Of a DNA stretch of 42,560 bases, positions 15,577 to 23,623 are shown one piece after another. This stretch comes from an uncultured Chloroflexota bacterium (GTDB lineage: Bacteria > Chloroflexota > Chloroflexia > Chloroflexales > Chloroflexaceae), in contig CAKZKA010000232.1 of NCBI GenBank assembly GCA_937120965.1, positions 1 to 42,560 of the forward strand. The letters are read 5' to 3'. The notes beneath the pieces are model-generated. The model saw only the letters and a program-made list of their open reading frames with translations, did no database searches and had not been told where the DNA came from. The translations under genes were made by a program, and so were the position numbers. Every line of letters starts with the position of its first letter. The first letter of the stretch is position 1.

Positions 15577-15648
15577 ATTGACGCGCGTTCAGGGGTATTC
15601 GCGCTACCAGCAACCCATGCTCCCGGACGGGGCAGGCAACGCGCACGA

Positions 15649-16206
15649 TCACCCGTTGCGCGGCTCCCAGACCTCGGTCAGCACACAGTCCCAGGGAAAC
15701 TTAAACTCATCTGCGGCATCGTAGACGTGGGATTGCAGGTTGATAACAATCACCTCGGGCCGCGAGAGGGCCTTCCAACCGTGCATAATCATCGGCGGAA
15801 TCTTGATCAGGCGCGGCTTCTGGCTGCCGAGAAAGATCGGATTCACGTGGCCAAAGGTGGGCGAATCAGGCCGGATATCCACCAGCGTCACCTGGAGTTT
15901 GCCGCGCGTAACCGTGAACTGGTCGGTGTGTTCGTTGTGCAGGTGCCAGCACTTCGTCACTCCATAGTCCGTGGCGCTCTGGTAGACATGCGCCGGCATC
16001 AGCAGACCCTCGCTGTCTGCCCATGGCCGGCTCCACAGTTCAATCACGTCGCCCCGGCCATCGAGATGCACCGTGAGATCCTTGATGATCACCCCGGCAA
16101 TGGTGGGCGGGCGATACGGTGACTGGATGACGTAGGGGATGCTCTGCAACCACTCCACCGTGACCTCGCGGGCGTGGGTAGGTCCTGCGCGTTCGATCAG
16201 TGCCAT
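15649..16206 (-). CDS. RmlC-like cupin (dTDP-4-dehydrorhamnose 3,5-epimerase-related)
   Basis: A 185-residue single-domain cupin. It shows KCWHLHNEHTDQF, GKLQVTLVDIRPDSPTFG and IKIPPMIMHGWKAL, matching the metal-free RmlC fold: His in WHLH, a DxRxxSPT strand and HGW. RmlC epimerises C3 and C5 of dTDP-4-keto-6-deoxyglucose on the way to L-rhamnose. No other rml gene is adjacent, so substrate and exact activity are inferred. The ATG at 16206 has AGGAGGT about 8 nt upstream, the best ribosome site in this area. Confidence 0.75.
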   Translation of the reverse strand: MALIERAGPTHAREVTVEWLQSIPYVIQSPYRPPTIAGVIIKDLTVHLDGRGDVIELWSRPWADSEGLLMPAHVYQSATDYGVTKCWHLHNEHTDQFTVTRGKLQVTLVDIRPDSPTFGHVNPIFLGSQKPRLIKIPPMIMHGWKALSRPEVIVINLQSHVYDAADEFKFPWDCVLTEVWEPRNG

Positions 16207-16309
16207 GGGCCGAATACCTCCTGAGTGTTGAACTGTCGCGCCTACCGGATCGGGGAATATCCGGGCGCGGATGTCGCTCAATGTTGATACCCGTATGTCA
16301 TTATCCGAA

Positions 16310-16460
16310 TCTAAGGTGAACATATGGGGCAACCGGGTTTCCCCATTCCTCCACCCACGGGGTGGCAAAGCCTCCCCCACCGGGAGGGTTTGGGAGGGCT
16401 TTGCCCCCCAGAAAACAATCTGTTTTCATCTTGTAAGTGTGCGGCGCAGCCGCATGGGCT
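16310..16460. repeat. Composite palindromic repeat
   Basis: In order: GGTGAACATA, GGGGCAACC...GGTTTCCCC, GGGAGGG...hairpin, TGTTTTCATC, and GTGCGGCGCAGCCGCAT (16439-16455). The modules are those of 12189-12390, in a different arrangement. Confidence 0.7.
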
Positions 16461-16619
16461 TCTGGCATCTTCTGTACAGGGTAGGCGTCGTGGTATAACC
16501 TGAAGGCATAAAGGGATGCATCAGAAGCGGACACCCGGCAACCGCGGTCGGGCTGGTGGTTCGGGTCGCTTGACGATCCGTACCGAGGGGCAGTATACCA
16601 TAGCAAAAATGACATTTCA

Positions 16620-16649
16620 TTGACTATAACCGCGTCTGTCTGTTATACT
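16620..16649 (+). promoter_or_regulatory. Extended -10 promoter of the DHH-like gene
   Basis: TTGACT (16620-16625), 18 bp, TATACT (16644-16649) with TGT directly before it (extended -10). This is one of the strongest promoters in the window. Start near 16656. Confidence 0.65.
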
Positions 16650-16659
16650 TGAAGTCTCA

Positions 16660-16833
16660 AAGATTATTTAGACCTGGTAGGGTCGGAGCATCGGCCTGGC
16701 CCGTGCTCCGGCCTTACAGGCGGAGGGCCGACCCATCACAGATGCTCGGCCACAGTGCTCGTGCCCGTCCGATTTCCCCGCCCGGTTGACCCGACACGAC
16801 GCAGGGTGGGATGTTCGGAGAGGCTCCTAGAAT
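16660..16833 (+). other. Structured 5' leader of the DHH-like gene
   Basis: About 175 nt lie between the promoter and the start codon without an open frame. GGGTCGG (16680-16686) pairs with CCGACCC (16728-16734), enclosing GGAGCA...TGCTCC, a compact multi-stem fold. It could be a cis-regulatory RNA; no known riboswitch family is recognised. Confidence 0.4.
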
Positions 16834-17658
16834 GTGAGTGAACGGTCCTTGGTCACCCCACACATTATCGTTGGCCACCTGGCGCCCGACCTGGACTGCC
16901 TGGCGGCTATCTGGATTCTCGTGCGTTTCGGGGGCGCCGCTGATGCGGAACTCGCCTTTGTTCCGGCTGGCCGCACCTTAAACGATGCTGCGGCCGATGC
17001 CGATCCGCTGATCGTGCACGTTGATACAGGCGGCGGTCGCTTCGATCACCACCACAGCGCCGACCCGACACTGAGCGCCGCCGAGCTTGTGCGCCGCGCC
17101 CTCGCGCCAGACGATGAGGCCCTGCGTCGCCTGGTCGAGCAGGTGACGCGCATTGATAATGCCGAGGCATTCACGGAGCGGCAGCCGGTGTTTTTCAACA
17201 TTAACGATTTGATTGCCGGCTACAACGCATTGTTCCCTAATCGGCCGCACCACGTGGCCCGGGCGATGCTGCCGAACCTGGATGCCTGGTATGAGCACGA
17301 GTTGCGACAGGTGCGGCTGGAACAAGCCTTTAAGCGGCGACGGGAGTTCCAGACGCGCTGGGGCCTGGGCATCGCCATGCAGAGTGACGATGGCGGTTCG
17401 AGTCGCCTGGCCTACAGCCACGGCGCGGTGCTCTACGCCTACCGCGACCAGCACGGCTATATGGGCGTTGCAGCCCGGCGCCGTTCGAGCGTGGACCTCA
17501 AGCCGGTGTACCTCACGCTCCAGCGGATCGACGGCGACGCCGACTGGTACCTCCACCCCAGCCGGCGCCTGCTGCTCTGCGGCACGCCCAAAGCCCCGCC
17601 CCGGCGCCTCTCGACCCTCTCGCTGGACGACCTGGTGAGCGTGCTGAAGGAACGCTGA
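16834..17658 (+). CDS. DHH/MYG1-like phosphoesterase-superfamily protein
   Basis: A 274-residue protein of uncertain function. The N-terminus GHLAPDLDCLAAIWIL gives a HxxPDxD metal motif, and HVDTGGGRFDHHHS adds a second Asp and a DHH triad around residue 70. Together these resemble the metal-binding half of DHH or MYG1-type phosphoesterases/exonucleases. The C-terminal half has no motif I can name. The start is a GTG at 16834 (an overlapping ATG at 16832 is followed at once by a stop). GAGG lies about 10 nt upstream. It has its own promoter and a structured leader. Confidence 0.6.
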   Translation: MSERSLVTPHIIVGHLAPDLDCLAAIWILVRFGGAADAELAFVPAGRTLNDAAADADPLIVHVDTGGGRFDHHHSADPTLSAAELVRRALAPDDEALRRLVEQVTRIDNAEAFTERQPVFFNINDLIAGYNALFPNRPHHVARAMLPNLDAWYEHELRQVRLEQAFKRRREFQTRWGLGIAMQSDDGGSSRLAYSHGAVLYAYRDQHGYMGVAARRRSSVDLKPVYLTLQRIDGDADWYLHPSRRLLLCGTPKAPPRRLSTLSLDDLVSVLKER

Positions 17659-17727
17659 ACCGATAGCCAGTGGCGCGTGACGGGTCGCGCCGTCCAGTGG
17701 TCGTTGCAGAGCAGGGCCACCGCGATG

Positions 17728-17756
17728 CGCGCCTCCGCGCGATGAGCGGAGGCGCG
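17728..17756. terminator. Hairpin 1 between convergent genes
   Basis: CGCGCCTCCGC (17728-17738) pairs perfectly with 17746-17756, with a 7-nt loop. It lies downstream of the DHH-like gene and has no T-tract. Confidence 0.5.
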
Positions 17757-17786
17757 GTGCCTCTCACACACTATCCTCGTAACCGC

Positions 17787-17818
17787 AACACCCCGACCAG
17801 CGTTCTGGCCGGGGTGTT
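17787..17818. terminator. Hairpin 2 between convergent genes
   Basis: AACACCCCGACCAG (17787-17800) pairs with 17805-17818 apart from one mismatch, with the tetraloop CGTT. Confidence 0.55.
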
Positions 17819-17835
17819 ACCGATCGCTGCGCAGG

Positions 17836-17868
17836 CGGGTCCGGGAGGGCAAAGCTCTCCCGGACCCG
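17836..17868. terminator. Hairpin 3, end of sigma factor transcript
   Basis: CGGGTCCGGGAGGGC (17836-17850) pairs with 17854-17868 apart from one position, with a 3-nt AAA loop. It lies 10 bp beyond the sigma factor stop codon. Confidence 0.55.
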
Positions 17869-17878
17869 CGAGGTGGCA

Positions 17879-18433
17879 TCACCCGGCTTCCCCTAGATCC
17901 TCCAGCACCAGGCGACGCAGGTTCTCGATGGCGCGGTGTTGCAGCGCCTTGATCGCGCCAATGCTGCGGCCCATCTGGCGCGCCGTCTCGTCCAGGCTCA
18001 GCCCGTAGATATAGCGCAGCATGAGCACCCGGCGCTGGTTGGCGCCCAGGCGGGGGAAGGCGCGTCGCAGGGCCGCCCGGTTGAGCTGCTCGTCCAGCTC
18101 GGTGTCCGGTCCATCCGCAGCGACGCTCCACGGCTCCAGGTCCACCTGCGCGTGGCGCTCCTTGCGCCGCAGCGCGTCAATAGTGCGCGCATAGGCGATG
18201 CGGTAGAGCCAGGCGCTGATTGACCACCCGCGGTCCTCGTAGCGCTTAATGCCCTCGAGGACTCGCACAAACACCTCGCTGTGCAGGTCGCGGGCCAGTT
18301 CGGTATCACCCACCCGAAAATAGATGTAGCGGTAGATAGCCGGACCGTAGTGCTCATAGATGGCGCTGAGAGCTTCGGGATCGGCGGCCCGGGCGCGATG
18401 GATCAGGTCGTTGTGCAGCGATGGCGCGGTCAC
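17879..18433 (-). CDS. ECF-type RNA polymerase sigma factor
   Basis: A 184-residue sigma factor with region 2 (YRYIYFRVGDTELARDLHSEVFVRV, i.e. the core-binding helices, about residues 25-60; then WLYRIAYARTIDALRR) and region 4 (RRVLMLRYIYGLSLDETA, then SIGAIKALQHRAIENLRR). Regions 1 and 3 are missing, as in ECF factors. It would direct polymerase to a stress or envelope regulon. I chose the GTG at 18433 because AGGAGG lies 5 nt upstream. No anti-sigma gene adjoins it. The nearest gene is a divergent M50 membrane protease. Confidence 0.9.
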   Translation of the reverse strand: MTAPSLHNDLIHRARAADPEALSAIYEHYGPAIYRYIYFRVGDTELARDLHSEVFVRVLEGIKRYEDRGWSISAWLYRIAYARTIDALRRKERHAQVDLEPWSVAADGPDTELDEQLNRAALRRAFPRLGANQRRVLMLRYIYGLSLDETARQMGRSIGAIKALQHRAIENLRRLVLEDLGEAG

Positions 18434-18582
18434 GATGGCCTCCTGGTTACTACACTCCTGTGTACGCCGGGAGTATAGTTTGACCGCACCCTCGATAGGG
18501 TAACTGCGGTGTAATCCTTCGGTGACAGGGCCGTCCTGCAACCGGGCTTTGTCTCGGCGGGAGTAGCGGAGGCAGGGCTGAG

Positions 18583-18685
18583 GTGAAAATAGCCCGCGCG
18601 CGGGAGGGTTTGGGAGGGCTTCGCCCTCCCAAGAACCAATAATTAATATTTTCATTCTGGCGTTGTGCGCCCCGCGCATGGGGCC
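18583..18685. repeat. Composite palindromic repeat, short form
   Basis: GTGAAAATA (18583-18591) and TATTTTCAT (18647-18655) enclose a single GGGAGGG...CCCTCCC hairpin (73 bp). A degenerate GTGCGCCCCGCGCAT follows. It lies between the sigma factor and the M50 protease. Confidence 0.65.
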
Positions 18686-18727
18686 TAACGTACTGTCCAG
18701 TACTATGCACCCCTGCGCATCACGATA

Positions 18728-18736
18728 TGCTACAAT
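18728..18736 (+). promoter_or_regulatory. Extended -10 promoter of the M50 protease gene
   Basis: TGCTACAAT at 18728-18736, with a second TACAAT at 18741-18746. No -35 box is visible. It is the same TGnTACAAT form as before carH. Confidence 0.4.
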
Positions 18737-18785
18737 GCATTACAATGAGCGCTGATGGTCATCTGTAGAGGGAAAAGAGTAGCCC

Positions 18786-19418
18786 GTGCGAGATATTTTC
18801 ACCCCGCCGGCGGATGATATTGGTCTGCGAGGCAAAAACGAGCCGCTTGAACTGTTGAAGGCCTGGGGCGGCACATCCCTGGCGTTTGCCATTTATCTGG
18901 TGGGCGGGCAGGTGCTCAACCCGGCCTTCTGGCAGGTGCTGCTGGCAGCGGCGGTGACCTGTGGCGCAGGCTTTATGGTTCACGAGCTGGCGCACCGGAT
19001 GGTTGCGCGGCACTTCGGCGCTACGGCGCACTTTGTAGCCAATAATCCCTGGCTGCTGATCTCAATTGCCCTGGCGTTCCTGCGGGTCTTTATCGCAGCG
19101 CCCGGAGCGGTGTGGCACCAGGGCTACCTCACGCCGCGACAGAGTGGCCTGATCGCTCTGGTCGGCCCCGCAAGTAACCTGGCCCTGGCGTTGCTCTTTC
19201 TGGGAGCGTTGTGGCTCGTCCCCCCCGGGATCGTGGTGCTGGGGTTGCCCCTCTCGGTGGTTCTGCGGATCGGCTATAGCATCAACGCCTGGATCGGCCT
19301 GTTCAACATGATCCCCGCCGGTCCCTTCGACGGCGCCAAGGTCCTGGCGTGGGACTGGCGGGTGTTCGGGGTGACCGTGGCGATCGGTTTGCTGTTGACC
19401 TTCGTGATACGGGTGTAA
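18786..19418 (+). CDS. M50 (site-2-type) membrane metalloprotease
   Basis: A 210-residue membrane protein with about five hydrophobic segments. HELAH (residues 66-70) lies in the second segment and is the zinc site. The third zinc ligand is likely the Asp in NMIPAGPFDGAKV near residue 180. This is the compact site-2 protease layout without a PDZ domain. Such enzymes cut membrane-embedded regulators; the substrate is unknown. The start is a GTG at 18786. The divergent ECF sigma gene 350 bp away is suggestive, but a functional link is only inference. Confidence 0.8.
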   Translation: MRDIFTPPADDIGLRGKNEPLELLKAWGGTSLAFAIYLVGGQVLNPAFWQVLLAAAVTCGAGFMVHELAHRMVARHFGATAHFVANNPWLLISIALAFLRVFIAAPGAVWHQGYLTPRQSGLIALVGPASNLALALLFLGALWLVPPGIVVLGLPLSVVLRIGYSINAWIGLFNMIPAGPFDGAKVLAWDWRVFGVTVAIGLLLTFVIRV

Positions 19419-19455
19419 TTGTCAGGCAACTCAACGCTTCCCCGGAGAAGCTGCG

Positions 19456-19478
19456 TCAGGGAGGCTTGCCTTCCCTGA
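19456..19478 (+). terminator. Small hairpin between M50 gene and tpiA
   Basis: TCAGGGA (19456-19462) pairs with TCCCTGA (19472-19478) around a 9-nt loop, with no T-tract. It could end the M50 transcript or fold in a shared leader. Confidence 0.3.
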
Positions 19479-19544
19479 GAAACGCGCGTTCCGCTCAGTG
19501 GCCTGCCGCAAGGGTAGCTTGCAAGCAATGAGGAGGGTGCAACC

Positions 19545-20297
19545 ATGCGGACACCGATCATCGCAGGAAACTGGAAAATGTACAAGACTGTGGGTGAGGC
19601 TGTCGATCTGGTAAAGGCGCTGCTCGGCGGGCTCCAGGTCGGGAAAGACCGTGAGGTGGTGGTGTGTCCGCCGTTTACCGCGCTCTACGCGGTGCGCCCG
19701 CTGCTGGTGGGCACCGGGGTGGCCCTGGGGGCGCAGAATGTGTACTACGAACGCGAAGGGGCCTATACGGGTGAGGTCGCTCCGGGAATGCTGGTGGACG
19801 TGGGATGCAGCTACGTCATTATCGGGCATAGCGAGCGCCGACAGTATTTCGGTGAAACCGACGCCGACGTCAACCGTAAGCTGCACGCTGCCCGAGCCGC
19901 CGGCTTGCGCCCGATCGTCTGCGTCGGCGAGAGCAAGCCGCAGCGCGATGCCGGCGAAGCCGAGCCGATCGTGACGGGGCAGGTGCGGGCTGCCCTGGAG
20001 GGGGTGAGCGCCGAGCAGATGGCCGATGTGGTGATCGCCTATGAGCCGATCTGGGCCATCGGCACTGGTGATACCGCCACCCCCGCCGACGCGCAGGCGA
20101 TGCATCTGGCCATTCGCCATACCCTCGCCGAGTTGTACGGCGACGCGGTTGCGCAGACGGTGCGCATCCAGTACGGCGGCAGCGTCAAACCAGACAACAT
20201 TGATGACCTGATGGCTCAGCCCGATATTGACGGCGCGCTGGTCGGCGGGGCCTCGTTGAAGGCCGAGAGCTTCCTGCGTATCGTACACTACCAGTAG
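19545..20297 (+). CDS. tpiA: Triosephosphate isomerase
   Basis: A 250-residue TIM-barrel enzyme that interconverts dihydroxyacetone phosphate and glyceraldehyde 3-phosphate in glycolysis and carbon fixation. All key elements are visible: AGNWKMYK (catalytic Lys), GHSERRQYFGE (catalytic His), YEPIWAIGTG (catalytic Glu and mobile loop), and the phosphate-binding YGGSV and GGASL near the C-terminus. The ATG at 19545 follows AGGAGG. No other glycolytic gene adjoins it. Confidence 0.97.
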   Translation: MRTPIIAGNWKMYKTVGEAVDLVKALLGGLQVGKDREVVVCPPFTALYAVRPLLVGTGVALGAQNVYYEREGAYTGEVAPGMLVDVGCSYVIIGHSERRQYFGETDADVNRKLHAARAAGLRPIVCVGESKPQRDAGEAEPIVTGQVRAALEGVSAEQMADVVIAYEPIWAIGTGDTATPADAQAMHLAIRHTLAELYGDAVAQTVRIQYGGSVKPDNIDDLMAQPDIDGALVGGASLKAESFLRIVHYQ

Positions 20298-20344
20298 GCA
20301 ACCTGTTGTTTGTTCTCGCTGGTGTATCCGGTAAAAAAACCTGT

Positions 20345-20460
20345 CAGGCGCCTATGCGGCTGCGCCGCACCCTGCCAGGATGAACATGGGTTTGTTTCTG
20401 GGAGGGCTGCGCCCTCCCAAACCTTCCCCGCCGGGAGGGGTATGGCATGCGCCACGCAGG
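20345..20460. repeat. Repeat modules before the CorC-like gene
   Basis: ATGCGGCTGCGCCGCAC (20354-20370) is followed by GGATGAACATGG and a GGGAGGGCTGCGCCCTCCC hairpin (20400-20418), the usual neighbour modules of the composite element. Confidence 0.65.
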
Positions 20461-20520
20461 ACAGTTAAAGGAAGGAGTATCCTCAGCGCAGCGGTGTACC
20501 CGTGGGGCGCTGAGCACACC

Positions 20521-21840
20521 ATGGTATCCGAGATCGCGATCATTCTGGCGCTGATCTTCGCCAACGGCGTCTTCGCGGGCACGGAGCTCGCCATCCTGGG
20601 AGCGAAACGCGGCCGGCTCGAGCAAAAGGCTGAAGATGGCAACCGGGGCGCCGTAGTTGCGCTTCAACTCCAGGATGATCCCAATCGGTTCCTCTCAGCC
20701 GTCCAGATCGGGATCACCCTGATAGGTATCCTGACCGGCGCCTTCGGCGGCGCCCGCATCGCCGGGCAGATCGCTCCACGCATCCGCGACTGGCCCTGGA
20801 TCGGGGTCTATGCCGACCAGGTGGCCTTTTTCGGTGTCGTGCTGCTGATCACGTATCTCACCCTGGTGTTTGGCGAACTGGTGCCCAAACGCGTCGCGCT
20901 GCTGAAGTCCGAGTTGTACGCCATACTGGTGGCGCGCCCGATGATGCTGATCGCCCGCCTGACCAGCCCGATTGTGGCGCTGCTCTCGGTGTCAACCCAG
21001 GTGGTCCTGCGGGTCATCGGGCTGGGAAACGCGCCTGAGGCCCAGGTGACCGAGGAGGACATCCGCGCCCTGGTGCGCGAGGGGACCGAGGAGGGAACGG
21101 TCGAACCGCAGGAGCGCGAGTTCATCGAAAGCATCTTCAAGTTCAGCGACCGCGCCGTGCGCCATATCATGACCCCTCGACGCGATGTGGAGATGGTCGA
21201 GGCCGACGCGACCCTGGGCGAGGTGCTCGACCGGGTGCTGGAAAGCGGCTATTCGCGCTTCCCTGTTTACCAGGACTCGCCCGACCAGATCGTCGGCGTG
21301 GTACACGTGCGAGACCTGCTCATGCTCTACCGGCGCAAGGGTGAGAGCGCGCAGGTGCGCGAAGTGGTCTCACCGCCGCTCTACGTGCCCGAGAATAGCC
21401 GCGCCCTGGCGCTCCTGGCCACTTTCCGCAAGAGCCGCCGGCACATGGCGCTGGTGGTGGGTGAGCTGGGCGGTATCGAAGGCGTCGTAACCCTGGAAGA
21501 TGTGCTTGAGGAGATCGTCGGTGAGATTGCCGACGAGTTCGATGAAGCCACGGCTCCACCGGTCGTGCGCCGCGAGGACGGCTCGCTTCTGGTCGAGGGC
21601 GCCCTGCCGATTGACGAAGTAAAAGCGCTCCTCGATGTGGAGGAACTGCCCGATGAAGAAACCTACCGTTTCGACACCCTCGCCGGCTTTGTCATCAGTT
21701 TGCTGGGCAAGATACCCGGTACCGGCGAGGTGGTACACTGGGACAGGTGGCGCTTTGAGGTGGTCGATATGGACGGGCTGCGGGTAGATAAGGTGTTGAT
21801 CTCCGAGTCGCCCCAGCATGCGCCGCCATCTGAGGAGTAG
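20521..21840 (+). CDS. CorC/HlyC-family (CNNM-like) membrane protein
   Basis: A 439-residue protein: an N-terminal DUF21/CNNM membrane domain of about four segments (residues 1-190; GVFAGTELAILGAKR is typical), a CBS pair (about 205-330, from IMTPRRDVEMV to VTLEDVLEEIVGEI), and a C-terminal CorC_HlyC domain (about 350-430). Such proteins are linked to magnesium or cobalt handling; the ion is not known here. The ribosome-like AAGGAAGGAG ends 43 nt before the ATG at 20521. In between, TCAGCGC...GCGCTGA can fold. GTG 20494 is an in-frame alternative 16 nt after the purine run. Confidence 0.85.
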   Translation: MVSEIAIILALIFANGVFAGTELAILGAKRGRLEQKAEDGNRGAVVALQLQDDPNRFLSAVQIGITLIGILTGAFGGARIAGQIAPRIRDWPWIGVYADQVAFFGVVLLITYLTLVFGELVPKRVALLKSELYAILVARPMMLIARLTSPIVALLSVSTQVVLRVIGLGNAPEAQVTEEDIRALVREGTEEGTVEPQEREFIESIFKFSDRAVRHIMTPRRDVEMVEADATLGEVLDRVLESGYSRFPVYQDSPDQIVGVVHVRDLLMLYRRKGESAQVREVVSPPLYVPENSRALALLATFRKSRRHMALVVGELGGIEGVVTLEDVLEEIVGEIADEFDEATAPPVVRREDGSLLVEGALPIDEVKALLDVEELPDEETYRFDTLAGFVISLLGKIPGTGEVVHWDRWRFEVVDMDGLRVDKVLISESPQHAPPSEE

Positions 21841-21849
21841 GCAGCGACA

Positions 21850-21858
21850 TGCTATACT
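21850..21858 (+). promoter_or_regulatory. Extended -10 promoter of the VWA gene
   Basis: TGCTATACT at 21850-21858, about 110 bp before the start codon. No -35 box was found. Confidence 0.4.
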
Positions 21859-21967
21859 GTAGACCCGAGGACGCGCCGGCCCGGTGGCGCGGCGCATCTC
21901 CAGCAATGCAGGGCAACTGGTACACGACTCCGCCAGCGCGGAGCAGCGCGCGCGGAGAGGAGCGGAT

Positions 21968-23227
21968 ATGGCCGGTGAAGTAACCTTGCGGGCAACCCTC
22001 GCGCGCCCGTACCTCCCAGCGCAGACCGCGCAAGTCGCCTATGTGTTGATCGAAGTGCAACCGACGCAGGTTGTCGCCCAGGTGCGGATGCCGGTGAACG
22101 TCGGCTTCGTGCTCGACCGTTCCGGTTCGATGAAAGGCGAGAAGATCGAACGGGTGCGCCAGGCGGTCAGCATGGCCATTGACCTGCTGGACGCGCAGGA
22201 TATCGCCTCGATTGTGATCTTCGACCATCGCACCGAGGTCCTGGTGCCCGCAGGGCCAGTAACCGACCGGCGGGCAATCAAGGAGCGCGTGGCGCGCATT
22301 CGCGACGCTGGCGGCACGAAGATCGCCCCTGCGGTTGATCGGGCGCTGCGCGAGATCAACCGCGACCATTCGGGCGCCATCCGGCGCCTGGTGCTGTTAA
22401 CCGATGGCCAGACCGAACATGAAAACGAGTGCCTCCTGCGCGCCGACGACGCAGGACGCCTCGGTGTGCCGATTACGGCCCTCGGCGTCGGCCAGGATTG
22501 GAACGAGGACCTGCTGATCGAGATGGCCAATCGCTCCGGCGGCACCGCTGATTACATCGCGCGCCCCGACGAGATCACCGAATACTTCCGCAACACGGTG
22601 CAACGGGCCCAGAGCGTCGCCGTGCAGAACGCCGTCCTGAACCTGCGACTGGTCCAGGGCATTACGCCACGGGCGGTGTGGCAGGTGCTGCCCCTCATCA
22701 GCAATCTGGGCTACCGCCCCCTCTCCGATCGCGAGGTTAGCGTGCCGCTCGGCGAACTGGAAACCGGCGCGGGCCGGACGTTGCTGGTCGAACTGCTGGT
22801 GGACCAGCGTCCTGCCGGCACTTACCGCATCGGGCAGGCCGAGGTGAGCTACGATGTGCCGGCGCTCGGCCGCACGGGCGAAAAAAACCGCGTAGACGTG
22901 CTGCTCACCTTTACCGATGATGCCCAGCAACTCCAGCAGGTCCATCCTGGCGTCATGAACGTGGTTGAGAAGGTCAGCGCCTTCAAGTTGCAAACACGCG
23001 CGCTGCAGGATCTGGCCCAGGGTGACGTGGCAGGAGCTACCCAGAAGCTGAAGAGCGCCGTGACGCGCCTGCTGAACCAGGGAGAAGTGGAACTGGCCCA
23101 GACCATGCAGCAGGAGATCAAGAATCTTGAGCAGAGCGGGCAACTCTCCAGCGAGGGGCAGAAGACGATCAAGTTCCAGGGGCGCAAGACGGTGCGCCTG
23201 AGCGATATGGACCTCCCGAAAGAGTGA
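21968..23227 (+). CDS. VWA-domain protein
   Basis: A 419-residue protein without signal peptide or membrane segment. The von Willebrand A domain (about residues 40-215) has an intact MIDAS: DRSGSMK (Asp50-Ser52-Ser54), a Thr in GGTKIAP, and LTDGQ. A beta-rich region follows (GVGQDWNEDLL through PLGELETGAGRTLLVEL). The C-terminus is charged and helical. VWA proteins bind partners through a metal; nothing nearby tells what this one serves. The ATG at 21968 follows GAGAGGAG. Upstream in-frame codons lack conservation. Confidence 0.8.
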   Translation: MAGEVTLRATLARPYLPAQTAQVAYVLIEVQPTQVVAQVRMPVNVGFVLDRSGSMKGEKIERVRQAVSMAIDLLDAQDIASIVIFDHRTEVLVPAGPVTDRRAIKERVARIRDAGGTKIAPAVDRALREINRDHSGAIRRLVLLTDGQTEHENECLLRADDAGRLGVPITALGVGQDWNEDLLIEMANRSGGTADYIARPDEITEYFRNTVQRAQSVAVQNAVLNLRLVQGITPRAVWQVLPLISNLGYRPLSDREVSVPLGELETGAGRTLLVELLVDQRPAGTYRIGQAEVSYDVPALGRTGEKNRVDVLLTFTDDAQQLQQVHPGVMNVVEKVSAFKLQTRALQDLAQGDVAGATQKLKSAVTRLLNQGEVELAQTMQQEIKNLEQSGQLSSEGQKTIKFQGRKTVRLSDMDLPKE

Positions 23228-23284
23228 CCTCCCGGCAGGTAGGAGCGGTGTCGGGGCGGGCTGCGCCCTTCCACACCCTTCCCA

Positions 23285-23617
23285 CAGGGAAGGGTGTGGG
23301 GAAACCTGATTTCCCCATTTCCCAACCGCTGTTGGGAGCGGCTGGCACCCCCACAGGGAGGGGTGCGGTTCGACAGGCTCACCGCAGGTGGGGAAACCCG
23401 GTTTCCCCGTATATGTTCACCTAAGTCATCCATGCGGCTGCGCCGCACAACGCCGGAATGAAAATAATTATTCTTGGGAGGGGTGCGCCCTCCCAAACCC
23501 TCCCGCGGGCGGCTTGTTTCCTGGGAGGGCTGCGCCCTCCCAAACCCTCCCGCGGGCGGCTTGTTTCCTGGGAGGGCTGCGCCCTCCCAAACCCTCCCGT
23601 ACACGGCCTATTTTCAC
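23285..23617. repeat. Long composite repeat between VWA gene and surE
   Basis: In order: GGGGAAACCTGATTTCCCC, a TTCGACAGGCTCACCGCAGG module (23369-23388), GGGGAAACCCGGTTTCCCC (23391-23409), TATGTTCACCT, ATGCGGCTGCGCCGCAC (23432-23448), then ATGAAAATA (23458-23466) and TATTTTCAC (23609-23617) as inverted ends around three tandem 47-bp GGGAGGG...CCCTCCC units starting at 23475, 23522 and 23569. The repeat ends 6 bp before the surE ATG. Confidence 0.8.
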
Positions 23618-23623
23618 CTCAGT

